Below are positions 8,818-17,867 of a stretch of DNA of 64,000 nt, piece by piece; position 1 is the first letter of the stretch, and each line of letters starts with the position of its first letter. The stretch covers positions 558,001-622,000 of the forward strand of contig OZ253663.1 in assembly GCA_965263215.1 (NCBI GenBank), read 5' to 3'. The position numbers were made by a program, and so were the translations under genes. The notes beneath the pieces were generated by a model that had not been told where the DNA came from, did no database searches, and was given only the letters and a program-made list of their open reading frames with translations. Source of the DNA: UBA1672 sp965263215 (lineage in GTDB: Bacteria; Pseudomonadota; Alphaproteobacteria; Micavibrionales; Micavibrionaceae).

Positions 8818-9459
8818 TTGAGTAATTTTCCAGATAAACACGTGATTGTTTTGGTCGTCGACATGCAGGAAAACATGTGGGATGGCGAGGGCGGCATTTC
8901 TGATCGATTATTGCAAAAACGCATGCAGGCGATGGATTCGTTGGCTGATGATATTAACAAATTCACCAATGATATGCGTGATCACGGTGCGCAAATTGTA
9001 TGGGCGTTGATGGATAATGACGAATTATCCAATTACGGCGATTTGCATCATTTACAAAGACAGGATGGTGATCTTGAAATTCGTAAAACGGCGCAATCAG
9101 CACTGCCTGAAAACACTGCGTTTTTTGAGGAATTAAAAGCACAGGCCGAACAGGATGGTAAAGATCTGGAAATTAAGGTCTGTGGTGTTTGGGCATTGGA
9201 GTGTATTGCGAATACCGCCGTGACCTTGCATGAGGCGGGTTATGATATGCGCGTGGTCGGTGATTTGATACTGGATAGCGCCAAACCCTGCATGGATGAT
9301 GATCGTCCCGATTTTGCCGAGGCGCATGCCTTACACGCGATTGGCGGCGCGACAGGCCTTGGCGCAGAAGTTTCCCAATGGTCGGAAGATGTTGTTGCAG
9401 GTCAAAAGGCGATTGCTTCTGCGCATTCTAAAAATGTGCCTGACGGTTTTGAATTGTAG
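8818..9459 (+). CDS. isochorismatase-like cysteine hydrolase
   Basis: 213 residues with a TTG start at 8818 preceded by ACAGGG. The first strand carries VVDMQENMW with the catalytic Asp, a Lys sits in RKTAQSALPEN, and the nucleophile Cys is in VWALECIANTAVTLHEAGYD. The Asp-Lys-Cys triad and alpha/beta fold are those of the isochorismatase/nicotinamidase superfamily. The substrate is unknown. The stop is directly followed by the GTG of the metalloprotease gene, so the two are probably one operon. A second superfamily member lies at 15086-15730. Confidence 0.8.
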   Translation: MSNFPDKHVIVLVVDMQENMWDGEGGISDRLLQKRMQAMDSLADDINKFTNDMRDHGAQIVWALMDNDELSNYGDLHHLQRQDGDLEIRKTAQSALPENTAFFEELKAQAEQDGKDLEIKVCGVWALECIANTAVTLHEAGYDMRVVGDLILDSAKPCMDDDRPDFAEAHALHAIGGATGLGAEVSQWSEDVVAGQKAIASAHSKNVPDGFEL

Positions 9460-10653
9460 GTGCGTATGGAAGAGAAAAAAGAGCGCAGCAAATTCAGAAA
9501 ATATATGAGCCGTACTTTTGATGCGGTTGTGGGGACTGCGCTTGCCGCGCATCTAACACTTTTTTCGGTACCTGATTTAACCTCCTCTGAACTTGAGGAT
9601 TACATGCAGGATAATGATATTCCGATGGGGTTAGTTGAGGGTGTGGATATCAGTAATATCAGAGTTTATGACAGCAACAATTTTTTTGCAGCCCTTGATA
9701 ATGCAGGGCGTGAATTTATCTCTCCACCGGGGGGCAGTGATGGTTGGTTTAATGATTACGCAAATGGTTTTAACAGGGTTTGGCATGATAGAGCGACGGC
9801 GATCCACGCGGAAGGTGAAGGCCGCATTATCATGTATCCCGAAAGGTCTTTAGATGAATTTAAAGACTTTCTTGCGTCGCATACAGGTATTCCGGCAGAA
9901 GATTTGGAAGTCACAGATGAAATGAATAATCTGGCGTTTTTGTATGTGCTTCGCCACGAGGTTGAACATATTCACGATGCAAATATTGATGATCTGCCGT
10001 CAGTATATACTGATTCAACGCGTCACGGTATAGGCAGGGCATTAAAATCCTTAACAATGCCATCAGAAAATGAACAAACACTGGAAGGTGAATTTGATGC
10101 GGATTATGGCGCAATAAAAGCCATCAACAATGCGATGGATACGGATGTTTCTGATTATGTTATATCTTGGCGCGCTGCAGCGTTTCTTGGGCATAAAAGT
10201 ACACACGATACTGAATTTTATTTGCATTCTAAATTAGATGACCCTGACGCAGAGATAGATTTTTTAGGGCATGAGGTAGATCGCGGTGTTCTTGTGACCG
10301 CAGTTTCAAGAAAGTTAGATGACTATCCTGATGATATCTTCGGTAAATACAGAGTTTATATGAGCGTACTGGACGTTATTGAAGACATAGAAGCGGGCAA
10401 ACATCTCGGTTCGGAAGATGATGCTTTTGATGACCTAAGAAGCCTTATGAGGCAAATAGAAAATGATCTGGGTTTAACGCGTGATCCCTCCAATACAGAA
10501 CACAGGCTTCAAACACCTGAGCGCGTTAAGAAAATGGCGGAATTATATGTTCAGGGGTTTGAATTTTTGGCACCGACCAAAGCCAGAGAGCTGCAAGAGC
10601 TTCGTTTAAGCTTCCAACAGCCACCGAATAATCCCACACTTGATAATTATTAA
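9460..10653 (+). CDS. putative M48-like zinc metalloprotease, unrecognised family
   Basis: 397 residues from a GTG directly abutting the previous stop; an ATG two codons later (9466) is the more usual start. A hydrophobic stretch at about 22-36 could be a membrane anchor or signal. HEVEH at 166-170 is a HExxH zinc motif. About 40 residues later EFDAD at 211-215 fits the ExxAD third-ligand motif seen in M48 peptidases. The two motifs together support a gluzincin protease, though the rest of the protein does not resemble HtpX, BepA or other M48 members known to me. It is rich in Asp/Glu throughout. Confidence 0.7.
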   Translation: MRMEEKKERSKFRKYMSRTFDAVVGTALAAHLTLFSVPDLTSSELEDYMQDNDIPMGLVEGVDISNIRVYDSNNFFAALDNAGREFISPPGGSDGWFNDYANGFNRVWHDRATAIHAEGEGRIIMYPERSLDEFKDFLASHTGIPAEDLEVTDEMNNLAFLYVLRHEVEHIHDANIDDLPSVYTDSTRHGIGRALKSLTMPSENEQTLEGEFDADYGAIKAINNAMDTDVSDYVISWRAAAFLGHKSTHDTEFYLHSKLDDPDAEIDFLGHEVDRGVLVTAVSRKLDDYPDDIFGKYRVYMSVLDVIEDIEAGKHLGSEDDAFDDLRSLMRQIENDLGLTRDPSNTEHRLQTPERVKKMAELYVQGFEFLAPTKARELQELRLSFQQPPNNPTLDNY

Positions 10654-10720
10654 GGATTGTCAGTTTTCCGGAATAATGCTGTAATGCGCCACCGTTAAAG
10701 CAATTAAGGATTTATAAAAC

Positions 10721-11560
10721 GTGAGCAACCCGACTTTTTCTTTCGAATTTTTTCCCGCTAAAAATGATGAACTTGCCGAAAAATTATGGCCTGAGGTCGA
10801 AAAATTAAAGGCGTTAAACCCTAAATATATGACGGTTACTTATGGCGCCGGCGGATCAACGAAGGACGGTACGCTTTCTGCGTTGAAAAAAATTATCGGT
10901 ATGACTGATATTCCAATGGCATCTCATTTGACATTTTTGTCCACGACCAAGCCTGAGTTGGATGAATATATCGACAAGCTTTGGGATGCAGGTGTGAAGC
11001 ATATAGTGGCTCTGCGCGGTGATTTGCCGAAGGGCACATCATTTGATGATTTCGTAGGCGATGAATATTACGATTATACCAGTAACTTTATCACTGCACT
11101 GAAATCCAAATATGATTTTGAAATTTCTGTAGGCGCGTATCCTGAAAAGCACCCTGACGCACCTTCATTAGACGCAGATATTGCTGCGCTTAAATTGAAA
11201 TGTGCGGCGGGAGCAGACCGCGCCATTACACAATTCTTCTTTGATAATAACATTTATTATGAATTCGCCGAGCAATGTGACAAAGCGGGTATTGAAACGC
11301 CGATGTGCCCGGGCTTGCTTGCGGTGCATGATTTTAAGGGCATGTGCGGTTTTGCCAAAAAGTGCGAGGCCAATGTGCCTGACTGGATGCATGAGAAATT
11401 CGCGGGGCTAGAAGATAAACCGGAAGATGCCCGCAAAGTGGCGATTGATTTACTGGTTTCGCAAACCGAAGATTTTGCGAAAAACGGGATTGAGCATATC
11501 CATTATTATACAATGAATAAGGCCGATATCACCACGCAGGCGGTTGAAGCTATTTCTTAA
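10721..11560 (+). CDS. metF: 5,10-methylenetetrahydrofolate reductase
   Basis: 279 residues, GTG start at 10721 with TAAGGA about 10 bases upstream. It has the N-terminal FEFFPAK, the TYGAGGSTKDGT block near residue 40, HIVALRGDLP near 90, and the flavin-barrel segment ADRAITQFFFDN. These define the MetF FAD-dependent TIM barrel, which reduces methylene-THF to methyl-THF. That product feeds methionine synthesis by metE, encoded next on the same strand. Confidence 0.95.
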   Translation: MSNPTFSFEFFPAKNDELAEKLWPEVEKLKALNPKYMTVTYGAGGSTKDGTLSALKKIIGMTDIPMASHLTFLSTTKPELDEYIDKLWDAGVKHIVALRGDLPKGTSFDDFVGDEYYDYTSNFITALKSKYDFEISVGAYPEKHPDAPSLDADIAALKLKCAAGADRAITQFFFDNNIYYEFAEQCDKAGIETPMCPGLLAVHDFKGMCGFAKKCEANVPDWMHEKFAGLEDKPEDARKVAIDLLVSQTEDFAKNGIEHIHYYTMNKADITTQAVEAIS

Positions 11561-11759
11561 AACACAGCACCTGAATTACATATTTTTTATGTGGTTTAAC
11601 GGCTCTAAAACCGTTGGTGGGCTTATATTTGCGCGCGTTTTGTAATTATTTGGCGATGCAGCATATTATTTGTGTGTTTTTCCTTGATCTTTGTCCTTAA
11701 CCGTTCTATCCCCATTGGAAGCGAATTTTACATTTTTATACACCGTAATGGAGGAACAT

Positions 11760-14093
11760 ATGGTTCTGGCAACAAATTTAGGATTTCCGCGTATCGGCGA
11801 TATGCGTCAGTTAAAGAAGGCTGTTGAAGCCTATTGGAAGGGCAAAAGCTCTCAGGATGATCTACTTAATACTGGTAAGGAGCTACGCGCTCATAACTGG
11901 AAGCTACAGAAAACTGCAGGCTTGGATCACATTCCTTCAAACGATTTTTCATTCTATGATCAGGTTCTTGATACAATCACAACATTGGGCCTTATACCAG
12001 AGCGTTATAACTGGGATGGTGGTCAGGTTGATCTGGACACATATTTCGCAATGGCGCGTGGTCGTCAGCAAGGCGATGTTGATGTAACAGCAATGGAAAT
12101 GACAAAGTGGTATGACACAAATTATCACTATATTGTGCCTGAATTTGAAGAAGGTATGGAGCCGAAACTATCAAACTCAAAAGTATTTGATCAGTATCAA
12201 GAAGCCAAAGATCAAGGCATTGAAACACGCCCAGTCCTTGTTGGCCCTGCTAGTTTTGTTTTCCTTGGTAAAGCCCAGTATGACGGTTTCGACCATGAAG
12301 AAACAGTGAAGCAGTTGGTACCTGTTTATAACGAAATTTTGGCGAAGCTAGCCGAGCAAGGTGCTCAGTGGGTTCAAATTGACGAGCCTGTATTCTGTCT
12401 TGACCTATGTTCAAAAGGGCAAGCTGTTGTTAAGGCGGCTTATGACGCACTTGAAAAGCCTGCTGGTCTTAAAATTATCGTGACATCGTATTTCGATACA
12501 TTGCGCGCAAATGCGGATCAGTTCTTTGGTCTGCCGGTTGATGCGTTGCACATTGATCTATGTCGTGGCCCGAACCAAGCCAACACATCTGCGAATGATG
12601 CAGAAAAGGCATTGGATGAGGCATTGGCCAAAGTTGGCGATAAGACATTGTCAGTTGGTATTGTTGATGGTCGTAACATTTGGAAAAACGACTTATCAAA
12701 GTCATTGAACTTCGTTGAGAAGGCTGTTGAAAAGCTTGGTTCAGACAAAGTGTTTGTTGCTGGTTCTTCTTCTTTGCTGCACACGCCTGTTGATCTGAAC
12801 AGCGAAACTGCGATGGATGCGGAACTTAAAAGCTGGATGGCTTATGCGACGCAAAAGCTTGATGAAATTGCAACAATCACAAAGGGTGCTAATGAAGGCC
12901 GTGATGCAATCTCTGCTGAGATCGCTGCGAGTGATGCCGTACAGGAAGATCGCCGCACATCAAAGCGTATCCATGATGATGCCGTTAAAGCGCGCGTTGC
13001 GGATATTAATGATGAAATTACAAACCGTAAATCACCATTCGCACAGCGCCAGAAAATTCAGCATGCTGCATTGAACTTGCCGCTTTATCCGACAACAACA
13101 ATCGGATCATTCCCGCAGACGCAGGAAATTCGCAAGGCACGTTCAGCGTTCAAAAAAGGCGAAATTAATGAAGCACAATACAAAGAAGCGATGGAGCAGG
13201 AAATCCGCACGGTTGTGGATTACCAGCATAAAGTCGATATCGATGTTCTTGTGCATGGTGAGCCGGAGCGTAACGACATGGTTGAGTATTTCGGTGAGCA
13301 GCTTGGCGGATTTGCGTTCTCTAAGTTCGGTTGGGTGCAATCCTACGGTTCACGTTGTGTTAAGCCGCCAATCATCTTTGGTGACGTATCACGTCCGACG
13401 CCGATGACTGTTGAATGGTCTAAATACGCACAGGAGCAAACAGATAAAATCATGAAAGGGATGCTTACAGGCCCGATTACGATTTTGCAGTGGTCTTTTG
13501 TACGTGATGATCAACCGCGCAGTGTCACATCAAAGCAAATCGCTTTTGCGATCCGTGATGAAGTTTCTGACCTTGAAAAGGCCGGTATCAAGATGATCCA
13601 GATCGATGAGGCAGCCTTCCGTGAAGGTCTACCGCTCCGCCGTGATGACTGGAAAGCCTATCTTGATAACGCTGTTGAAGACTTCCGTATCACAGCTTGT
13701 TGTGTGGAAGATGAAACACAGATTCACACGCATATGTGTTACTCGGAGTTCAACGACGTGATTGATTCAATCGCGGCGATGGATGCGGATGTGATTTCGA
13801 TTGAGTGTTCACGCTCTCAAATGGAATTGCTTGAAGCCTTCACAGAGTTCAAATACCCTAACGAGATTGGCCCGGGCGTTTATGACATTCACTCCCCGCG
13901 TGTGCCTGACACACAGGAAATGATTGATCTGCTTGAAAAAGCCAAGGTTAATCTTGATGAGCGTCAAATCTGGGTGAACCCCGATTGTGGTCTTAAAACT
14001 CGCGGATGGCCGGAAGTTGAGACATCATTGAAAAACATGGTGGATGCAGCCAAGGAAATGCGTGCGAAGTCAAAGGCGAGCCAAGCGGCTTAA
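11760..14093 (+). CDS. metE: cobalamin-independent methionine synthase
   Basis: 777 residues from the ATG at 11760, which has GGAGGA about 8 bases upstream; a longer frame from 11691 is not needed. The N-terminal barrel begins TNLGFPRIG. The catalytic C-terminal barrel contains TTTIGSFPQT near residue 445, and zinc ligands His658 and Cys660 (HMCYSEF) and Cys743 (NPDCGLKTRGW). It transfers a methyl group from methyl-THF polyglutamate to homocysteine. Thr codons are strongly biased to ACA and Ser codons to TCA compared with neighbours, which could reflect high expression or different ancestry. The 199-base leader (11561-11759) shows no riboswitch I can support. Confidence 0.97.
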   Translation: MVLATNLGFPRIGDMRQLKKAVEAYWKGKSSQDDLLNTGKELRAHNWKLQKTAGLDHIPSNDFSFYDQVLDTITTLGLIPERYNWDGGQVDLDTYFAMARGRQQGDVDVTAMEMTKWYDTNYHYIVPEFEEGMEPKLSNSKVFDQYQEAKDQGIETRPVLVGPASFVFLGKAQYDGFDHEETVKQLVPVYNEILAKLAEQGAQWVQIDEPVFCLDLCSKGQAVVKAAYDALEKPAGLKIIVTSYFDTLRANADQFFGLPVDALHIDLCRGPNQANTSANDAEKALDEALAKVGDKTLSVGIVDGRNIWKNDLSKSLNFVEKAVEKLGSDKVFVAGSSSLLHTPVDLNSETAMDAELKSWMAYATQKLDEIATITKGANEGRDAISAEIAASDAVQEDRRTSKRIHDDAVKARVADINDEITNRKSPFAQRQKIQHAALNLPLYPTTTIGSFPQTQEIRKARSAFKKGEINEAQYKEAMEQEIRTVVDYQHKVDIDVLVHGEPERNDMVEYFGEQLGGFAFSKFGWVQSYGSRCVKPPIIFGDVSRPTPMTVEWSKYAQEQTDKIMKGMLTGPITILQWSFVRDDQPRSVTSKQIAFAIRDEVSDLEKAGIKMIQIDEAAFREGLPLRRDDWKAYLDNAVEDFRITACCVEDETQIHTHMCYSEFNDVIDSIAAMDADVISIECSRSQMELLEAFTEFKYPNEIGPGVYDIHSPRVPDTQEMIDLLEKAKVNLDERQIWVNPDCGLKTRGWPEVETSLKNMVDAAKEMRAKSKASQAA

Positions 14094-14118
14094 CGCTTTA
14101 AGTCTTATAATTATTCCT

Positions 14119-14155
14119 AAACCCGCCAGAGCAATCTTGGCGGGTTTATTTGTGT
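14119..14155 (+). terminator. Rho-independent terminator of metE
   Basis: AAACCCGCCA (14119-14128) pairs perfectly with TGGCGGGTTT (14138-14147) around a 9-nt loop, followed by ATTTGTGTTT. It lies 26 bases after the metE stop codon. Confidence 0.9.
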
Positions 14156-14222
14156 TTCCTTAAAATTTCGAATATATAATTATGTAACGATATAAAAAAG
14201 ACGCATAAGCGTTGGAGTGATA

Positions 14223-15089
14223 ATGGCGCATTTTTATTCAGAAGAAAATCCTTACGATGCACCCTTTATAATTAAAGGGGTGGTGTTCGATAATGATAAT
14301 GCGCTTTATCTGGAACCGCAGAATGCCCATGAATATCATGTGAGCGCAGCTGTAGAGGCCGTTCAAGAACAATTGCCCGAACTGCCTGATTGGAAAGTCA
14401 GGCTTATGTTACTTGCCAGTAAGGCTAAATATGGTGGTTCACTTGATATCTTTGAGAAAGAGCACGGCGCAGATATGCCGCAGCTTCGTAAAGATCAATA
14501 TGCACGTTTAATAGACAATACCATCGGTACGGGGTTCTTTAATCCTGATAATACGCCCGGTCGTGGCTTAACCACGTTACTGTCATCAGGCGTTCAGTTA
14601 GGAATTGCAACGCACGGCAGTAAAGAATGGACGTTTCATTCACTGCGTGAAAATCAACTGGCGCACATGTTTAATGATACCAGTATCGTGACGAAGGAAG
14701 ACGTTAAGCATGGTAAGAATGTCGGGCCTGATATGTATGATGCCATATTGGATGCGATGGGTGTTCCTGAAACGGATTATGAACCAGAACGCGGTATAGG
14801 CTATGTGATGGTGGAAGACACCATGGCAAATCTTAAGTTCGCAAAAGAACGTGGCATGACCACCATTTTGATTGATGCGGACAGGTATGATCCTGATGAA
14901 ATAGCGGATTATGTTGATATTGTTGTGAAAACTAACAGTGATGCTGTTCAAGCGGTTATAGCGAGTAACGCCAATTTTTCGGTATATGCGCAGATTGACT
15001 CATCTGTTGTGGCAAAAGACAGCGTTCGAAATTCTGATTTTGTTGATGATGATGAATTTCCCGACGTTTCGAGAATAGATTTACATTAA
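14223..15089 (+). CDS. HAD-superfamily hydrolase
   Basis: 288 residues from the ATG at 14223, preceded by GGAGTGA. HAD motif I is FDNDNALY (DxD nucleophile pair), motif II is ATHGSKEW, a Lys for motif III lies in HGKNVGPDMYDAI, and motif IV is VMVEDTMANLKFA. The DNALY variant recalls the DNTLY motif of pyrimidine 5'-nucleotidase-type HADs, and the helical cap is inserted between motifs I and II. The substrate is unknown. A 35-residue acidic tail extends past the core. The stop overlaps the convergent gene by 4 bases. Confidence 0.75.
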   Translation: MAHFYSEENPYDAPFIIKGVVFDNDNALYLEPQNAHEYHVSAAVEAVQEQLPELPDWKVRLMLLASKAKYGGSLDIFEKEHGADMPQLRKDQYARLIDNTIGTGFFNPDNTPGRGLTTLLSSGVQLGIATHGSKEWTFHSLRENQLAHMFNDTSIVTKEDVKHGKNVGPDMYDAILDAMGVPETDYEPERGIGYVMVEDTMANLKFAKERGMTTILIDADRYDPDEIADYVDIVVKTNSDAVQAVIASNANFSVYAQIDSSVVAKDSVRNSDFVDDDEFPDVSRIDLH

Positions 15090-15730
15090 TCAAAATTATG
15101 AAGGGTCGCTAAGACTGAATCAGAGTCTGTTAGGATTGCCCCTTTGTCGCGCATATCAGCAAGCTTTTCCTCGAGCTTAGGATCACCACCACCACCATTT
15201 TCTGTCATGTCCGTTAATACACAGACATTGAATCCCTCATCAAGTGCATCCAACACCGTTTGATATAAGCATGCGCTGGTGTTGAAGCCTGAGACGATCA
15301 GGTTCTTGATACCGTTTTCTTGTAATGTATCTTTGAAATGGCTGTCTTTGTCCTGAAATGGAGAGGCAACGGACTTACCGGAAAAGAAATCTGTTTCTTT
15401 ATCGGGTTGAACCTTATGGAATCCGCCGTAAACGTCTTCATTTTCATGTGGCCTGTTTCTGAAATAAACCCATCCGGTTTTTAATCCGGCATCTTTGAAC
15501 TTTGGAACGAGGCCTGCGATATCATCGCTTTTGGCGTCCGTTTTTTCATCGCCGCCGCCTTGAAAATAATCTGGGTTTTCAGGGTTATGGTGATAATCGG
15601 GATCGGCAAAAAAACGTTGTGCATCGATGACAATATGCGCCGTAGATCGGAGGATCTCTTCATGATCTACCAGATTAAAATCGACTTCATCGACACCGAA
15701 AAACTCGGCTAATGTTTGTGGTTTGGACAC
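15086..15730 (-). CDS. isochorismatase-like cysteine hydrolase
   Basis: 214 residues. IVIDAQRFF carries the catalytic Asp, KETDFFSGKS holds a candidate Lys, and SGFNTSACLYQTVLDALDEG contains the nucleophile Cys in the normal superfamily position. An Asp/Gly/His-rich loop (about residues 44-66) is inserted near the active site. The N-terminal segment FFGVDEVDFNLVDH is extra to the core fold. The substrate is unknown. It is distant from the other family member at 8818-9459, so this is not a recent duplication. Confidence 0.78.
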   Translation of the reverse strand: MSKPQTLAEFFGVDEVDFNLVDHEEILRSTAHIVIDAQRFFADPDYHHNPENPDYFQGGGDEKTDAKSDDIAGLVPKFKDAGLKTGWVYFRNRPHENEDVYGGFHKVQPDKETDFFSGKSVASPFQDKDSHFKDTLQENGIKNLIVSGFNTSACLYQTVLDALDEGFNVCVLTDMTENGGGGDPKLEEKLADMRDKGAILTDSDSVLATLHNFD

Positions 15731-15799
15731 CGCTTTTTACACCCTTATTTTTCTTTGATATTAAGGCGAAACTGTAGAGAAAGTCAAATAAAGCGCGCG

Positions 15800-16501
15800 T
15801 TACTGGGCTTTTGTTTTTAATTTTTCAATAACAAGCTTTGCCACGCCTGCGGATGAAGGTGGGTTTTGACCTGTTACAATATTTCCATCTGCAACTGCAT
15901 GAGGCGAAAAATTATCTGTTTTAACAATTTCTGCGCCAAGCTCTTCCAGTTTAGTTTCCAAAAGGAACGGCATTGAATCTGTTAAGCCGACCGCATCTTC
16001 CTCACTGTTGGTGAAGGCGGAAATTTTACGTCCTTTAACAATGGGATCACCATTTTTATCCGTGACGCCAACGAAAACGGCAGGGCCATGACAAACGGCG
16101 GCAACGACTTTGTCTTCTTCCAATGTAGAGTTAATGATCTGTGCAAGGGTTTCATTGTCAGGGTAGTCAAACATTGTACCATGCCCACCGGGGAAGAACA
16201 CGGCCGCATATTTTGCAGGGTCTACGGTTTCGGCGGATGGAGTGTTTTTAACCGCGGCCTTTAAGACATCATCTTTCAAATACCTCAGAACGCTCTCAGG
16301 TTTTTCAGTTTCATCGTTGAGGCTTCGTGGGTCTATGGGGACATCGCCGCCCGCAACGGTTACGATTTCAACATCATATCCCGCATCTTTAAATGCATAG
16401 TAGGGTGTTGTTAGCTCTTCCAACCATACACCCGTTGGCTCTGTTGTGTTGCCCATGGTTGCGCTGGAGGTGATGATAAATAGAATAACAAGTGTTTTCA
16501 T
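15800..16501 (-). CDS. DJ-1/PfpI (Hsp31-like) family protein
   Basis: 233 residues. It shows the Hsp31/glyoxalase III arrangement: GVWLEELTTPYYAFKDAGYD after the first strand (Glu of the triad), FFPGGHGTMFDYP, and the nucleophile Cys in VAAVCHGPAV near residue 125. NSEEDAVGLTDSMPFLLE and VTGQNPPSS follow as in type 1 glutamine amidotransferase-like DJ-1 members. Relatives act as glyoxalase, deglycase or chaperone; which applies here is unclear. The N terminus is hydrophobic (TLVILFIITSSATM), which is the normal first beta-strand but could also resemble a weak export signal. Confidence 0.85.
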   Translation of the reverse strand: MKTLVILFIITSSATMGNTTEPTGVWLEELTTPYYAFKDAGYDVEIVTVAGGDVPIDPRSLNDETEKPESVLRYLKDDVLKAAVKNTPSAETVDPAKYAAVFFPGGHGTMFDYPDNETLAQIINSTLEEDKVVAAVCHGPAVFVGVTDKNGDPIVKGRKISAFTNSEEDAVGLTDSMPFLLETKLEELGAEIVKTDNFSPHAVADGNIVTGQNPPSSAGVAKLVIEKLKTKAQ

Positions 16502-16538
16502 TATAATGCTCCCATATACAGGTGTGAGATTTTAACGT

Positions 16539-17825
16539 CTAAGCCGCTTTACGCAAGATCGCCGTAAAGAACCCATCTGTGCCGTGACGATGCGGCGTTA
16601 AGCGCATAAACGGTGAGCCGAGGTTACGTGTAGGCTCTATGGGCTCAATTCGAAACTCTTCATGTTCCGCGAGGAATTTTTCTATTTGTGCCTCGTTTTC
16701 TTGCGGAAAGAGTGAGCAGGTCGCATAGACGAGCTTGCCCCCGGGTTTCACGGCGCGTGCTGCCTTTTCTATGATGTCGGATTGCAATTCTAAGAGCTCT
16801 TCCAAAGACGGACCGTAATGTTGCCAGCGCGTATCAGGGTTTCGGCGCCATGTACCGCTACCACTGCATGGGATATCGGTCAGTACGATATCGAATTTTT
16901 CTTTTTGGCGTTTAAACCATTTTTTATGTTTGTCATCAGATAAGGGGCGTACTTCTATGATGTCGGCTAACCCTGCTTTCTTGTATCGTTTACGACCATT
17001 TTCAAGGCGCTTTCCATCAATATCCATCGCAACAATTCGGCCTTTGCGCTCCATTGCGGCGGCGAGGGCGAGTGTTTTACCACCTGCGCCTGCGCAGTAA
17101 TCCAATACCTGCATGCCGGGTTTCGCACCACACAACCATGCAATGAGTTGTGATCCTTCATCTTGAATTTCAATCCATCCTTTTTTGAAAGCCTTGGTAT
17201 GCGAAATAAAGGCTTTATCCTCGCAGCGTAAAGCCCAAGGACAAAAAGTGGTTTCGGTGGTTTTAACACCATCCTTGTTCAAGGAATTCATCGCGTTTTC
17301 ACGATCCATCAGAAAGGTATTAACGCGCAAATCTAATGGTGCGGGTTCTAACATGGCACGCATTTCTGCTTCGAAATCGTCACCAAAGAATTCTTTTAAG
17401 ACTTCTTCATGCTCAGGGGGGCATTCCACCCGAACCACATCGGGCATATCTTTGCGTTCTAAAGGCTGTCCGGCGATTTTTTCAAGAAAGGCTTGTTCGT
17501 CTTCATTGAGAGTTTCCGGTGCGTACTGTGATCCGTCAAACAGGTCATTTACACGTTTTTCATCGGCACCTTCTCCAAGGGCGGTCCATGCAATCACACG
17601 GTTACGCGGCGTGTCTTCGGTTTTAGTATGTGCCAACCACCACCCCAACTTTGCATGGGCGCGGGTCATGGCGTAAATGCGCTCTGCGACGTTACTGCGG
17701 TCTTTTGAGCCGATATAACGGCGTGTGCGCATGTAATCGCCCACACATTTGTTGAGCGGTACACGCGCAATGTGCGTGCTTTCCAGAATTTCAATAGTGG
17801 CGTTTATACGGGATGCGGGTTTCAT
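16539..17825 (-). CDS. RsmB/NOP-family rRNA (cytosine-C5) methyltransferase
   Basis: 428 residues. The N-terminal helical region (about 1-130) resembles NusB/RsmB N-terminal domains. The methyltransferase core has the SAM motif DYCAGAGGKTLALAAAM near 245, VAMDIDGKRLENGRKRY, motif IV DIPCSGSGTWRRNPDTRW with the release Cys, and motif VI LVYATCSLFPQENE with the catalytic Cys. It should make m5C in rRNA, most likely 16S. The exact target base cannot be set. A hypothetical longer leader is not needed. Confidence 0.9.
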   Translation of the reverse strand: MKPASRINATIEILESTHIARVPLNKCVGDYMRTRRYIGSKDRSNVAERIYAMTRAHAKLGWWLAHTKTEDTPRNRVIAWTALGEGADEKRVNDLFDGSQYAPETLNEDEQAFLEKIAGQPLERKDMPDVVRVECPPEHEEVLKEFFGDDFEAEMRAMLEPAPLDLRVNTFLMDRENAMNSLNKDGVKTTETTFCPWALRCEDKAFISHTKAFKKGWIEIQDEGSQLIAWLCGAKPGMQVLDYCAGAGGKTLALAAAMERKGRIVAMDIDGKRLENGRKRYKKAGLADIIEVRPLSDDKHKKWFKRQKEKFDIVLTDIPCSGSGTWRRNPDTRWQHYGPSLEELLELQSDIIEKAARAVKPGGKLVYATCSLFPQENEAQIEKFLAEHEEFRIEPIEPTRNLGSPFMRLTPHRHGTDGFFTAILRKAA

Positions 17826-17867
17826 GGGTCAGACTATTACAGGAATGTGGGTATCTCTACAACTAAC

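Noticed and set aside
11561..11759. Possible SAM-II-like riboswitch upstream of metE (GGTTTAACGGC and a small AACGG/CCGTT stem)
   Set aside because: The second conserved pairing and the GCTAAA-type pseudoknot strand were not found; the resemblance is only a few bases.
11691..11759. 23-residue N-terminal extension of MetE
   Set aside because: GGAGGA sits directly before the ATG at 11760, and the family starts with TNLGFPRIG close to its N terminus.
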